From contig JAHJHR010000003.1 in the NCBI GenBank assembly GCA_018823745.1, positions 62,001 to 126,000 of the forward strand: 64,000 nt of DNA, in the 5' to 3' direction. Made by a program: the position numbers and the translations under genes. Shown here piece by piece: positions 18,161 through 26,439 of the stretch (positions are counted from its first letter, which is position 1; the number at the start of each line of letters is the position of its first letter). Source of the DNA: Alphaproteobacteria bacterium. GTDB lineage: Bacteria > Pseudomonadota > Alphaproteobacteria > Oceanibaculales > Oceanibaculaceae. The notes under the pieces were generated by a model that was not told the DNA's origin, did not search any database, and saw nothing but the letters and a program-made list of their open reading frames with translations.

Positions 18161-19239
18161 GCCACCTGGCCAAGGGTCAGGCGCGCCTCGCAGGAATCCT
18201 GCCGTGCCGGTTTCGCGCAGAGCCAGCTTGTCAGGCCAAGCCGGGCGCCCCTGTGAGCGGAAAGACAGGCCGCGCTGATGCCGCTGGCATGCAGCACCGG
18301 GCGGATTTCCACCGCATAGCCATCGCCGAGATACAGCCGCACCAGCCGGTCCAGCACCATGCCGTCAGCCTCGCCCGGCAGCAGCCGGTCATAGGCGGCG
18401 CGCGACATCGGCCCGATCCACAGCCGCAAAGCCTGCCCGCCCGCCTGAAGCCGGCTGCCCAGGACGCTGGCGATTCCCAGCGCCTGGAACCGCCCCTGCC
18501 GCAAGCCCAGCGCGGTACACTGATCGGCCGGCACGCGCTGCAACCGGCGGATCGGGCCTTCCAGCGCGACCGGCGCGCGCAGTACCGCCGCCAGCAGCTT
18601 GCCCAGCCCTTCCAGCGGCCGGCGCGTCGAGGCCAGCAACCCGGCAAAGGGCAGCAGCCGGCGGCGCACCGTATCGGGGAAATCAGCGCCGATGCCGGGC
18701 AGCCCCAGCCCCATGAGGCATTGCAGATATCCCGCCATTGGCGCGTATTCCGGCGGTACCGCATCGAAGCCGAGGCGATGGGTCTTGCGCGCCCGGTAAT
18801 ACACCGCGATCAGCCGGTTTTCGAACAACGCCAGGAAATCGGCCAGAGCCGGGTCGCGCTGCTGCACGCCGCGCAGCACCCGCTCGGTATCGACCATCGG
18901 CAAGGCGCCAACCGTTCCGGCCAGCCCGATGAAGGAGACGCTCATTCCGGCCTGCGCCACGATGCTGCGGTCGCGCGCCAGAAACCCCTCCAGCATTGAT
19001 GGCGTCAGCGGCAGCGTCGGCGGATCGATCTGTCGTATTGCGGCCCCCTGAAAGGCGAAGTCGGTGGCGGCGCGGAACCGCACCGGCTCCTGCCTTGGAT
19101 TGGCCGAGGCGCCGACCGGCGCCGGCGCATCGACAAGCTGCTCCAGCAGCCGCACCGCCTGGCAGAATTCAAACCGCCAGGGCTGGGCATAGAGCCGGTC
19201 GATTACAGCAGCGGGCGCTCGCCGATCCGGGCTGGCCAT
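18157..19239 (-). CDS. tssG: Type VI baseplate protein TssG
   Basis: A 360-residue TssG (ImpH) baseplate wedge subunit, partner of TssF. The start MASPDRRAPAAVIDRLYAQPWRFEFCQAVRLLE is typical in pattern (a W-x-F-x-Q-A-V-R-L-L motif near residue 25), with FIGLAG and YYRARK further in. ATG 19239 is preferred; an upstream ATG at 19248 is in frame. The start lies 37 bases inside the end of tssF and the stop overlaps vgrG by ATGA, so tssF-tssG-vgrG are tightly coupled. Confidence 0.9.
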   Translation of the reverse strand: MASPDRRAPAAVIDRLYAQPWRFEFCQAVRLLEQLVDAPAPVGASANPRQEPVRFRAATDFAFQGAAIRQIDPPTLPLTPSMLEGFLARDRSIVAQAGMSVSFIGLAGTVGALPMVDTERVLRGVQQRDPALADFLALFENRLIAVYYRARKTHRLGFDAVPPEYAPMAGYLQCLMGLGLPGIGADFPDTVRRRLLPFAGLLASTRRPLEGLGKLLAAVLRAPVALEGPIRRLQRVPADQCTALGLRQGRFQALGIASVLGSRLQAGGQALRLWIGPMSRAAYDRLLPGEADGMVLDRLVRLYLGDGYAVEIRPVLHASGISAACLSAHRGARLGLTSWLCAKPARQDSCEARLTLGQVA

Positions 19240-21023
19240 GATTTCCAAATCTCCGTCTGGGGCAGCAGACAGGCCGAAAGGCGGGTGAAGCTGTTGGCGG
19301 CGGCAAAGACCGGCAGCACCCGCGACAACACGGTTGTCAGCAGATACAGGCTGCCCTCCGGCCGGTTCCCGGAATCGAAGGACAGGCAGATATCCACACC
19401 CTGCAGCAGCGTTGCCCCGCCATCGCGGCGCAGCGCCAACGGGGTCGCCAGCGCGTCCTGAACCGCATCGATCAACCGGTCATTGGCCTGCGTGCCGTCC
19501 AGCGCATAGAGCTGAAGCAGCTGGCGCAGCACCGCCGCATTGCCGGCCAGCAGCGACACATCGCCCAGCGCCAGCTGGCTGACCAGCCGCCACAGCACGC
19601 TGCCATCGCTGACCGGCTCCAGCGGCGCGGTCGGCGCGGTGACAAGCTGCTGGGTGCCCGGCACCGCCGCCTCTTCCGGCTGCAACATCTGGTTGGCCGG
19701 CAGATAGGGCGCCAGCCGCCGGTTGGTGCAGGTCAGCCTGGCATAGAGCACCGGCCCGGAGGGCGCCGTCGGCGTGAAGGACGGATCGACAAAGGTCAGG
19801 AACACATCGTCGCCCGGCAGCCCCGGCAATTCGGTCGGCCGGCGGCGGGCGATCCAGTACAGCCCCTGCGCGGCTGGTTCTTCTTCACCCGCCTGGTCCC
19901 CGGTCTTATTTGGGGCGGCAAAGCCGAAATAGGGCTGGACCCAGGGAAGCGTCCGGGCCGGATCGGGGCTGGCGACCACCGACTGGACGGCATGCACCTC
20001 TATCGCACCGCGGTCGCCAATATCCGGCAGCACCAGATATTCCACCCTTTCCTGGGTCAGGCGCAGCGGCTGGCTGACCTGCTCGAACAGGTTGATGACC
20101 GGCGTGCAGCCCAGCCGGAAGGTCGAGGGTTCGGCATGGATTTCCGGCGGCGGCGGCACGGTGAGGACAAACAGCAAATCGAGCATCGTCGCCTCGCCCG
20201 CCGCCATCAGCCCGGTAAAATCGAGGAAGCGGAACTTGTCGGGAAACTGGAACAGCTCCAGCAGCAGCCGATACCCGCTGAGGCCATAGGGCTGCACCGG
20301 CAGCACGGCCTCGTCCGGTCGGAACCCGACAGGCTCGATGCTGCTCGCCGGCAGGCGGGCACGCCGCGCCGGATCGCCCTCCGGCAGCACATAGACCGCC
20401 TGCACCTCGGAGGTCAGCATCTGGTAAAGCCGGTCGGTCATGACCGGCAGCCCCGCCAGATAGACCCGCAGCCGGTCCGCCCCCAGCGGCACGAAGCCGG
20501 GGCCGGTACAGCGCAGCCGCAGGCGGAAAACCGAGCGGGCCTTTTCCGCCAGCCGGATATCCGGGAAGCCATCGTCGAAACCGGCGAAGCTGGGCTCGAT
20601 CGGCCAGATCGTCGCCGGATAGCAGGTGCGGAACCGCACCGCCTGGCGCGGGTCGCCACTCTGGGCAAAGAAATGCCGGCCGCGCGGCACGGTAACGCCA
20701 GCGGTCAGCGCCCCCGGCTCCTGCGGCGGCGTGAATTGCGCCACCGCCATGGAGGGGATCGGATCAGCGAATTGCGGATAAAGGCAATCCAGCAAGGCAG
20801 ACGGGATGATCGGGAAATCCTGGTCGATGGTGTGCTGGATGCGCCCCGTCAGGAAGGCCACCGATTCGATCAGCCGCTCGACATCCGGATCGGTGACGGC
20901 GTCGCCGGCCATGTCGAGCCGCCGGGCGATCTGCGGGTAGCGCCGGGCAAAGGCCACGCCCTCGCGCTTCAGGAAGCTCAGCTCACGCTGGAAATAGGGC
21001 AACAGCGATTCATGCGGGGTCAT
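19203..21023 (-). CDS. tssF: Type VI baseplate protein TssF
   Basis: A 606-residue TssF (ImpG/VasA) wedge subunit. The first stretch matches the family well: LLPYFQRELSFLKREGVAFARRYPQIARRL (read as LLPYFQRELSFL then FARRYPQIARRL) followed by DVERLIESVAFLTGRI and LLDCLYPQFADPIPSMAV. It pairs with TssG and TssE around the spike. ATG overlaps the tssE stop (ATGA). Length is normal. Confidence 0.93.
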   Translation of the reverse strand: MTPHESLLPYFQRELSFLKREGVAFARRYPQIARRLDMAGDAVTDPDVERLIESVAFLTGRIQHTIDQDFPIIPSALLDCLYPQFADPIPSMAVAQFTPPQEPGALTAGVTVPRGRHFFAQSGDPRQAVRFRTCYPATIWPIEPSFAGFDDGFPDIRLAEKARSVFRLRLRCTGPGFVPLGADRLRVYLAGLPVMTDRLYQMLTSEVQAVYVLPEGDPARRARLPASSIEPVGFRPDEAVLPVQPYGLSGYRLLLELFQFPDKFRFLDFTGLMAAGEATMLDLLFVLTVPPPPEIHAEPSTFRLGCTPVINLFEQVSQPLRLTQERVEYLVLPDIGDRGAIEVHAVQSVVASPDPARTLPWVQPYFGFAAPNKTGDQAGEEEPAAQGLYWIARRRPTELPGLPGDDVFLTFVDPSFTPTAPSGPVLYARLTCTNRRLAPYLPANQMLQPEEAAVPGTQQLVTAPTAPLEPVSDGSVLWRLVSQLALGDVSLLAGNAAVLRQLLQLYALDGTQANDRLIDAVQDALATPLALRRDGGATLLQGVDICLSFDSGNRPEGSLYLLTTVLSRVLPVFAAANSFTRLSACLLPQTEIWKSWPARIGERPLL

Positions 21024-21466
21024 GACGGCGCGTCCTGGATCGTCACCACCCCGCCATTCAGCAGGAAGACAACCGCCCGTTCATAGCCGGCCAGCCTGAC
21101 CGTCGCGCTCAGCCGGGCGGCCAGCGGGCGGGCGCGGTCTGCGCTGGGCACGATCTCGATGGCGACGGATGACAGGCGCTGCTCGAAGGCGCGGATGGCC
21201 GCTTCGAGATTGCCGGCCATCACCTGCCGGTCCGACAGGGAGGAGGCCGTGTAATCAATGCTGTCCGCCACGCCGTAATTGGTCACCAGCGGCATGCCCG
21301 ACGCAGCAGCAGCGAAGGAAGCACAGGCGCGCGAGCCAAGCAGCCTTTCCAGCGAAGTGCGGATCGACTCGGCCAGGGCGGCGTCCTGCAATACCACGCT
21401 CGTCTCGTCCTGCGTCAGCCGCTCGAACAGCGGCGCGCGCAAGCCATAGCTGAGGCGATTGCCCAT
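21020..21466 (-). CDS. tssE: Type VI baseplate protein TssE
   Basis: A 148-residue gp25-like wedge protein that starts sheath polymerisation. It begins with a short leader containing LFERL and continues with a gp25 core: SIRTSLERLLGSR, VTNYGVADSIDYT, LEAAIRAFEQRLSSVAIEI and VRLAGYERAVVFLL. It lies 22 bases after hcp and overlaps tssF by ATGA. Confidence 0.88.
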   Translation of the reverse strand: MGNRLSYGLRAPLFERLTQDETSVVLQDAALAESIRTSLERLLGSRACASFAAAASGMPLVTNYGVADSIDYTASSLSDRQVMAGNLEAAIRAFEQRLSSVAIEIVPSADRARPLAARLSATVRLAGYERAVVFLLNGGVVTIQDAPS

Positions 21467-21488
21467 CGACCCGGTTTCCTTTCGGGCC

Positions 21489-21986
21489 TTACTTGCCCTG
21501 CCCTGTCGCCTTCTCCAGATCGTATTCGGCTTCGACCTTGCCCTTCTGGTCGCCTTCCTTGGTTTCGAACTGGTAGCTCCAGGTGATCTTGGTGAAGTTG
21601 AAGGTGACCGATTCCACCGGCATCTCGTTGCCGCCGCCGCTCAGCGAGACGCTGGACACCATGGCGTTCTCCAGCGTGTAGGTCATCGCCTCGATTGGCT
21701 TGTCGCCGGAAGTACGGATCAGATACAGCTCGATCTTGCCCAGCTCGGTCGCCAGGCAGCAGGCGAGGTTCAGCTTCGGCGAGGCCTGGTCGAGATATTT
21801 GGTGACGCTGAGATCCTGGATCTGGACCCGGCCGGTCGAGCGGCCACCACCGGAAGCATCCATGTGCAGCGGCATGGCCAGCCCGCTGGAATAGCCCATC
21901 AGGTTGATCTGGTCGGTATGCTTGTCGAGCGTGCATTCGCCCTTGATGGCGTATTTATCGGCAATGTTGAGGACGATGTAGTCCAT
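21489..21986 (-). CDS. hcp: Type VI tube protein Hcp (TssD)
   Basis: A 165-residue Hcp1-type protein that stacks as hexamers to form the inner tube and carries small effectors. Visible features: start MDYIVLNIADKYAIKGE, a KHTDQINLMGYSSG loop, GRSTGRVQIQDLSVTKYLDQASP and TFNFTKITWSYQ near the end, all usual for Hcp. GGGAGGC lies about seven bases before the ATG, giving a strong ribosome site for an abundant product. It has no C-terminal extension. Confidence 0.95.
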   Translation of the reverse strand: MDYIVLNIADKYAIKGECTLDKHTDQINLMGYSSGLAMPLHMDASGGGRSTGRVQIQDLSVTKYLDQASPKLNLACCLATELGKIELYLIRTSGDKPIEAMTYTLENAMVSSVSLSGGGNEMPVESVTFNFTKITWSYQFETKEGDQKGKVEAEYDLEKATGQGK

Positions 21987-22020
21987 GGCAGCCTCCCTGG
22001 CCTGCTAGGCGTGAAGGGGA

Positions 22021-23835
22021 TTACGCGGCAACGGCGGGCGGCGGCAGCTCGGCGACCAGGCTGATGGTCACGTCGATGGCCTCCAGTTGGAAGAAGGGCT
22101 GCAGATAGACCGTCGCGGTGTAGTAGCCGGGCTTGCCGGGAATCTCCTGCACATCGGCGCGGGCATTGCGCAGCGGATAGCGCGCCTTCACGCTCTGCTG
22201 CGCCTCGTCATCCAGCAGCACCAGTGTGCCGAGCCAGGCATTGACCATGTTCTGCAGCGTGCCGGCGGTCTGGAAGCTGCCCACCGTGTCGCGCAGCATC
22301 ACCTTGATGTATTGCGCGATGCGCGCCGCGTTCAGCATGTAGGGCAGCGTCGCCGACAGGGCCTCGCTGGAATTGGCCATCTGGCCGGCCAGCGTGCTGT
22401 TCTCCCATTTCGGCGGGTTGTGGATGGTCTTGCCACCGAACACCACCGCCTGGTTGGTCAGCTTGCGGTTGCAGATGGCGATGAAGCCGAGGTCGTTCAG
22501 CTCGCCCTCGCGCCGGTCCGGGATCATCACCTGGGTCGGGATCTTCATTGCCTGCTCACCGGCATCGGTGGTGTAGGTGAAGACCGGCAGATTGGCGATC
22601 AGCCCGCCGCCCTGCTCGCCCCGTATCGCCGCCAGCCAGTTATAGGTGTAGAAGGCGTCGGTGATCAGCGCCGCCTCGTAATAGGCCGGGTTGCCCCACA
22701 GGAAATATTTGTCGGAGCGCAGATCCGCCCCGGCGCCCAGCGTCTCCTCGAAATCATCGAAGCCGTCGGCCGGGTTGTTCACCGCGTCATAGGGTGCCCG
22801 CAGCAGCACATGCGGCAGCACCAGCGAGACATAGCGCGAATCGGTGAAGGAGCGCAGGCTGTTGTAGTCGAGATAATCCAGCCCGTTGAACACCTTCTTC
22901 AGCGATGTCGGCTTGTTCAGATCGGTGAAGCTGGTCAGTCCGAACATATGCGGCGAGGCCGAGCTGACGAAGGGACAATGCGAGGCGGCGGCGATCTGCG
23001 CCATGCGCTCCAGCGCATCGACATCCGGCTTGGCGGCGGAGAACTGGGCGAAATCACCGATCATCACGCCATAGGGCTTGCCGCCCAGCGTGCCGTATTC
23101 CTGGGTGTAGACTTTCTTGAACAGCGCCGTCTGGTCCCAGTCGGTCGCCTTCTTGAAATCGGCCTTCACCTCGTCATAGCTGCAATCCAGCACGCGCAGG
23201 ATCAGATTGTCGCTGGTCTTGGTGCTCATCACCAGATAGGCGAGGCCGCGCCAATGTGCCTCCAGCGCCTGGAAGGCCGGCAGATGCAGGATCTGGTTCA
23301 CCTGGTCGGAGACCTGGCCGGTCAGCCGGTCGACGCAGGTGGCGACAAAGGCGGTCGGCTCGTTCAGCGCGATGGCGGCCTTCAACTGTCCCAGAAAGGC
23401 CTGCCCCTCGGCATAGACCTGCTGCTTCGTGGCATAGGCGGCCTCGGCCTCGGCCTTTTCCTCCGGCGTGGCGTCGTCGGGGATGGTCGGCGCGGTGGGC
23501 GCCGTCGCCAGCGCCTTGGCCGATGCCTGATAGGGATAGAGCTGGTAGGCCGCCAGCGCTGTCTGATAGGTCTTCAGCGCTGTCTGGTAGGTTTCCTTGT
23601 CACCGGCGCTGGCGTCCGGCCCGGGATCGACCGGGGCCACTGGCTTGTCCGGCGCCTTTGCCGCAACACTGGCCGGTGGGTAGAGCAGCATCGCCTGCCC
23701 CAGCAGGGCAGCCAGCATGTCGAGACCGGTCAACATCTGCTCCGGCGTCTCGGCCAGCGCCAGATTGCCGGAAGTGAAAGCCGGCTGCAGATCGGCGGGA
23801 AGCGATTGGATCGGGGTGGTCGCGGTATCCGTCAT
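22021..23835 (-). CDS. tssC: Type VI sheath protein TssC with extended N-terminal region
   Basis: A 604-residue large sheath subunit (VipB/ImpD). The conserved core starts only near residue 175 (QVSDQVNQILHLPAFQALEA) and includes ECVDF-like SCPFVSSASPHMFG, LPHVLLRAPY and PFFQLEAIDVTIS at the end. Ahead of it lies a family-atypical segment (about 55-160) rich in Ala, Pro and Tyr, with a repeated TYQTAL unit, a PTAPTIPDDATPEEKAEAEA stretch and helical character. Most TssC proteins are near 500 residues. In relatives the TssC N-terminus is what ClpV grips, so the change may be linked to the missing clpV. It follows tssB after 90 bases. Confidence 0.92.
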   Translation of the reverse strand: MTDTATTPIQSLPADLQPAFTSGNLALAETPEQMLTGLDMLAALLGQAMLLYPPASVAAKAPDKPVAPVDPGPDASAGDKETYQTALKTYQTALAAYQLYPYQASAKALATAPTAPTIPDDATPEEKAEAEAAYATKQQVYAEGQAFLGQLKAAIALNEPTAFVATCVDRLTGQVSDQVNQILHLPAFQALEAHWRGLAYLVMSTKTSDNLILRVLDCSYDEVKADFKKATDWDQTALFKKVYTQEYGTLGGKPYGVMIGDFAQFSAAKPDVDALERMAQIAAASHCPFVSSASPHMFGLTSFTDLNKPTSLKKVFNGLDYLDYNSLRSFTDSRYVSLVLPHVLLRAPYDAVNNPADGFDDFEETLGAGADLRSDKYFLWGNPAYYEAALITDAFYTYNWLAAIRGEQGGGLIANLPVFTYTTDAGEQAMKIPTQVMIPDRREGELNDLGFIAICNRKLTNQAVVFGGKTIHNPPKWENSTLAGQMANSSEALSATLPYMLNAARIAQYIKVMLRDTVGSFQTAGTLQNMVNAWLGTLVLLDDEAQQSVKARYPLRNARADVQEIPGKPGYYTATVYLQPFFQLEAIDVTISLVAELPPPAVAA

Positions 23836-23925
23836 GATCGTTCACCCTGGATGGGCCGCAGGCGCACTTCTCCTGTCGGCAATGCACGCATTACGGGAAA
23901 TCAGGAAAGCAGGAAGTCTGTCAGG

Positions 23926-24534
23926 TCAGCTCGCCGGGGGCGGCAGCGCCGCCTGCTCCGTTCCGCCCTCGACCTGGGCCTCGTAGAGCGCCCGCTCCTG
24001 CAGCACCTCGGTCAGCATCGCCGTGATGGAGGCGTTGATCTTTGCCGGGTCGGTCACCGGCTTGCCAGTCGCATCCACCGGCTGCAGGATCGCCATGACG
24101 GTCTGCTGGAAGGCGGCATTGCCGTCGAGCCGCGCCATCATCCCCATCAGTGCCTGACGATCCTCGAACAGCGGGGCGATGCCGTCGGCCCGCCCGGCAA
24201 TCGCCGCCGGCCCGAAATCATCCATCGTGGCGAAGGCCAGCGTATCTCCCGCCGGATCGCCCGCGGCATTGGTCCAGGCGACATTCACGCTGGGCGCAAT
24301 GCGCCCCATGAACTGGTCGAAACTGTCATTGTCGAGCTGGGTGAAGTCACGGTCCTTGTAATCGACCGCGCGGGGCGTGGTCCCGGCCAGATCGGCCATG
24401 ATGCCGGCCACGAAGGGCAGCGACACCGCCAGCGTGGCCCCCTTGGTATAGACCTCGTAGCTGATCTGCACGCGCGGCGGATTGTTCTTGGCGATCAGAT
24501 TCTGTGCGCTGGCGTTGGTATCGACGAGAAACAT
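23926..24534 (-). CDS. tssB: Type VI sheath protein TssB
   Basis: A 202-residue small sheath subunit (VipA/ImpB) that forms the contractile sheath with TssC. Landmarks: NNPPRVQISYEVYTKGA near the start (family PRVxIxYEV motif), LPFVAGIMADLAG and RDFTQLDNDSFDQFMGRIAP. ATG 24534 has GGGAGG eight bases upstream; the longer open frame to 24576 starts with Cys/Arg-rich residues unlike the family. It is the first gene of the type VI block and sits about 70 bases downstream of a likely promoter. Confidence 0.92.
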   Translation of the reverse strand: MFLVDTNASAQNLIAKNNPPRVQISYEVYTKGATLAVSLPFVAGIMADLAGTTPRAVDYKDRDFTQLDNDSFDQFMGRIAPSVNVAWTNAAGDPAGDTLAFATMDDFGPAAIAGRADGIAPLFEDRQALMGMMARLDGNAAFQQTVMAILQPVDATGKPVTDPAKINASITAMLTEVLQERALYEAQVEGGTEQAALPPPAS

Positions 24535-24602
24535 GCAGCACCCTCCCCGGTCCGTGCGCGAAGAGCAGATGCGCACCTGTTCACAACCAAAGCGTGTGCG
24601 TT

Positions 24603-24645
24603 ATTTAGTGCATAAGTTTTTCTTCATGCAATCATAAATTGCATG
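24603..24645 (-). promoter_or_regulatory. Candidate promoter and palindromic operator of the T6SS operon
   Basis: Read on the minus strand: TTGCAT (-35, 24631-24626), 17 bases, CTAAAT (-10, 24608-24603), placing a start site about 60 bases before tssB. The -35 box sits inside a perfect inverted repeat, CATGCAAT and ATTGCATG with a five-base gap (24625-24645), a likely regulator site. The hexamers are only moderate matches to sigma-70. Together with the repeat element at 24704-24802 this describes the gap between tssB and the next gene. Confidence 0.45.
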
Positions 24646-24703
24646 CTCGGAAGAAAATTCACGAAATCGGGTCAGGCCTGAAGCGGCGATAGAACATTAG
24701 GAC

Positions 24704-24802
24704 CGTCACCCCCGGCCTTGTGCCGGGGGTCCAGGGTGCAGCCTGCTCGACCGACATCCAGCTGGCGGAAGCATGGACCCCCGCAACAAGTGCGGGGGTG
24801 AC
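24704..24802. repeat. Paired-hairpin palindromic repeat element
   Basis: A 99-base element with 31-base arms in inverted orientation (24704-24734 and 24772-24802) that match at 26 of 31 positions by my alignment. Each arm folds by itself: CCCCCGGC-CTTGT-GCCGGGGG on the left and, read from the other strand, CCCCCGCA-CTTGT-TGCGGGGG on the right. The differing stem bases (GC/GC against CA/TG) change in pairs and keep the hairpin intact. This resembles REP/BIME-type dispersed elements. It lies between the 3' end of a minus-strand gene and the T6SS promoter. No second copy was seen in the window. Confidence 0.75.
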
Positions 24803-24867
24803 GGACTGGGGAGGTGACAATAAAAAAGCCCGAGGGTGACGAGGGAGGGGGTGGTTGAAAAGCCGCC

Positions 24868-26247
24868 CTACACGTTCAGCAGCAGGAATTCCCGTTCCCA
24901 GGCGCTGATGACCTGCTGGTAGGCGTCGTATTCCCATTCCTTCACGGCGCAGAGCACGTCGACGAAGCGGTCGCCGAGCACGGTGCGCAACTCCTTGGAA
25001 CGGTAGAGGCCGCCCAGCGCGTCCTGCAGATGGACCGGCAAGGCGCGGCTCATGCCATAGGCGTCGCCCTCGACCGGGGCGGTTGCCTCCAGCTCCTCCA
25101 TGATGCCGAGATAGCCGGCGGCCAGTGTGGCCGCGATGGCGAGGTAGGGGTTGGCATCGGCGCCAGCAACGCGGTTCTCCACCCGGCGCGACTTGGCGCT
25201 GGACAGCGGCACGCGCAGGCCGGTGGTGCGGTTGTCGCGGCCCCAATGGACATTCTGCGGGGCCGAGAAATGCGGCCCGAAGCGGCGATAGGAATTCACA
25301 TAGGGCGCCATCAGCGGCATGGCGCGCGGCAGATAACGCTGCAACCCGGCGATGAAGGCCAGGAAGCGCGGCGTATCCTCGCCATTCGGCTGCGAGAACA
25401 TGTTCTGCCCGGTCTTCTTGTCGACCAGGCTGACATGGATATGCATCGAACTGCCGGGCTGGCCCTGCATCGGCTTCGACATGAAGGTGGCGTAGACATT
25501 ATGGCTCATCGCCGATTGCCGCAGCGTGCGCTTGAACAGGAAGACCTGGTCGGCCAGCGACAGCGCCTCGCCATGGTTGAAGTTGATCTCCATCTGGGCC
25601 GCGCCGGATTCATGGCTCAGCGTATCGATGTCGATCTGCTGCAACTCGCAATAGCGGTAGACATCCTCGAAGATGGGGTCGAATTCGTTCACCGCGTCGA
25701 TGCCGAAGGATTGCCGCGCCGTCTCGGCCCGGCCCGAGCGGCCGATCGGCGGCTCCAGCGGGTAATCGGGGTCGGTGTTCGGCTTCACCAGGAAGAATTC
25801 CACCTCCGGCGCCACGACCGGGTCCCAGCCCTCGGCCTCGTAGAGGGCGAGCACATGCTTCAGCACCTGCCGGCTGGCAATGTCGACCGGCCGGCCATCG
25901 GCGTAATAGCAGTCATTGATCACCTGCGCCGTCGGGTCGCTGTACCACGGCACGATGCGCATGGTGGACAGGTCGGGCACCAGATAGACATCCGAATCGG
26001 CCGGGTTGATGTCGACATCGTCCGGGAAATCCCCGGTCACCGTCTGGGTGAAGATCGATTCGGGCAGGCGCAGCCCGCGCTCGCCCCAGCTGTTCAGGAA
26101 TTTCTGCGCCGGCAGGATCTTGCCGCGCGGAATGCCGGCCAGGTCCGGCACAAGGCATTCAACCTCGTCGATGTTTCGTTCGGCAATCCACGCCGCCAGA
26201 CTTTCAGGAAGGGGAGTGGATATCTCGAAGGAAGAACTGTCGGACAT
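24868..26247 (-). CDS. Glutamine synthetase family protein (probable gamma-glutamylpolyamine synthetase)
   Basis: A 459-residue ATP-dependent ligase of the PuuA-like branch, which joins glutamate to putrescine or related amines as the first step of polyamine breakdown. Landmarks: IPRGKILPAQKF near residue 50, EVEFFLV (metal site), QMEINFNHGEAL, GSSMHIHVSLVDKKTG, a truncated NRTTGLRVPL and GADANPYLAIAATLAAGY. The Tyr adenylylation loop of true GlnA is not recognisable. ATG 26247 (MSDSSSFEIS) is preferred over the open frame to 26325. It diverges from a second, similar gene 192 bases away. Substrate is inferred. Confidence 0.8.
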   Translation of the reverse strand: MSDSSSFEISTPLPESLAAWIAERNIDEVECLVPDLAGIPRGKILPAQKFLNSWGERGLRLPESIFTQTVTGDFPDDVDINPADSDVYLVPDLSTMRIVPWYSDPTAQVINDCYYADGRPVDIASRQVLKHVLALYEAEGWDPVVAPEVEFFLVKPNTDPDYPLEPPIGRSGRAETARQSFGIDAVNEFDPIFEDVYRYCELQQIDIDTLSHESGAAQMEINFNHGEALSLADQVFLFKRTLRQSAMSHNVYATFMSKPMQGQPGSSMHIHVSLVDKKTGQNMFSQPNGEDTPRFLAFIAGLQRYLPRAMPLMAPYVNSYRRFGPHFSAPQNVHWGRDNRTTGLRVPLSSAKSRRVENRVAGADANPYLAIAATLAAGYLGIMEELEATAPVEGDAYGMSRALPVHLQDALGGLYRSKELRTVLGDRFVDVLCAVKEWEYDAYQQVISAWEREFLLLNV

Positions 26248-26350
26248 AACACGCCTGATTGTTGTTGATCCCCTATGGCTACAGCCGCCGAGGGGGGCTT
26301 GGCAAGCGGGGCGGCGAAAAGTCATGCGGTAGAAAAACCGCGCCGCCGAT

Positions 26351-26376
26351 AAAACAACCGGTCAAAACAACCGGCC
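26351..26376. promoter_or_regulatory. Tandem 13-bp repeat between the two divergent synthetase genes
   Basis: AAAACAACCGGTC (26351-26363) is followed at once by AAAACAACCGGCC (26364-26376), in the 192-base gap between divergent gamma-glutamylpolyamine synthetase genes. Such head-to-tail copies can be binding sites of a shared regulator. No regulator gene lies next to them and I could not place promoter hexamers with confidence. Confidence 0.35.
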
Positions 26377-26439
26377 CGGCTTGCCAATACTCCGGCCGGC
26401 GGGCACCATAAGACAGCCATAACAACATGTGACGTTAGA

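Noticed and set aside
22087..24615. A long plus-strand open frame opposite tssC and tssB
   Set aside because: Composition is typical of reverse-frame translation (Arg/His/Gln-rich), and it would cross the tssB/tssC boundary.
24810..24850. A terminator after the synthetase gene at the AAAAAAGCCC run
   Set aside because: A T-run exists on the minus strand, but I could not find a matching stem directly before it.
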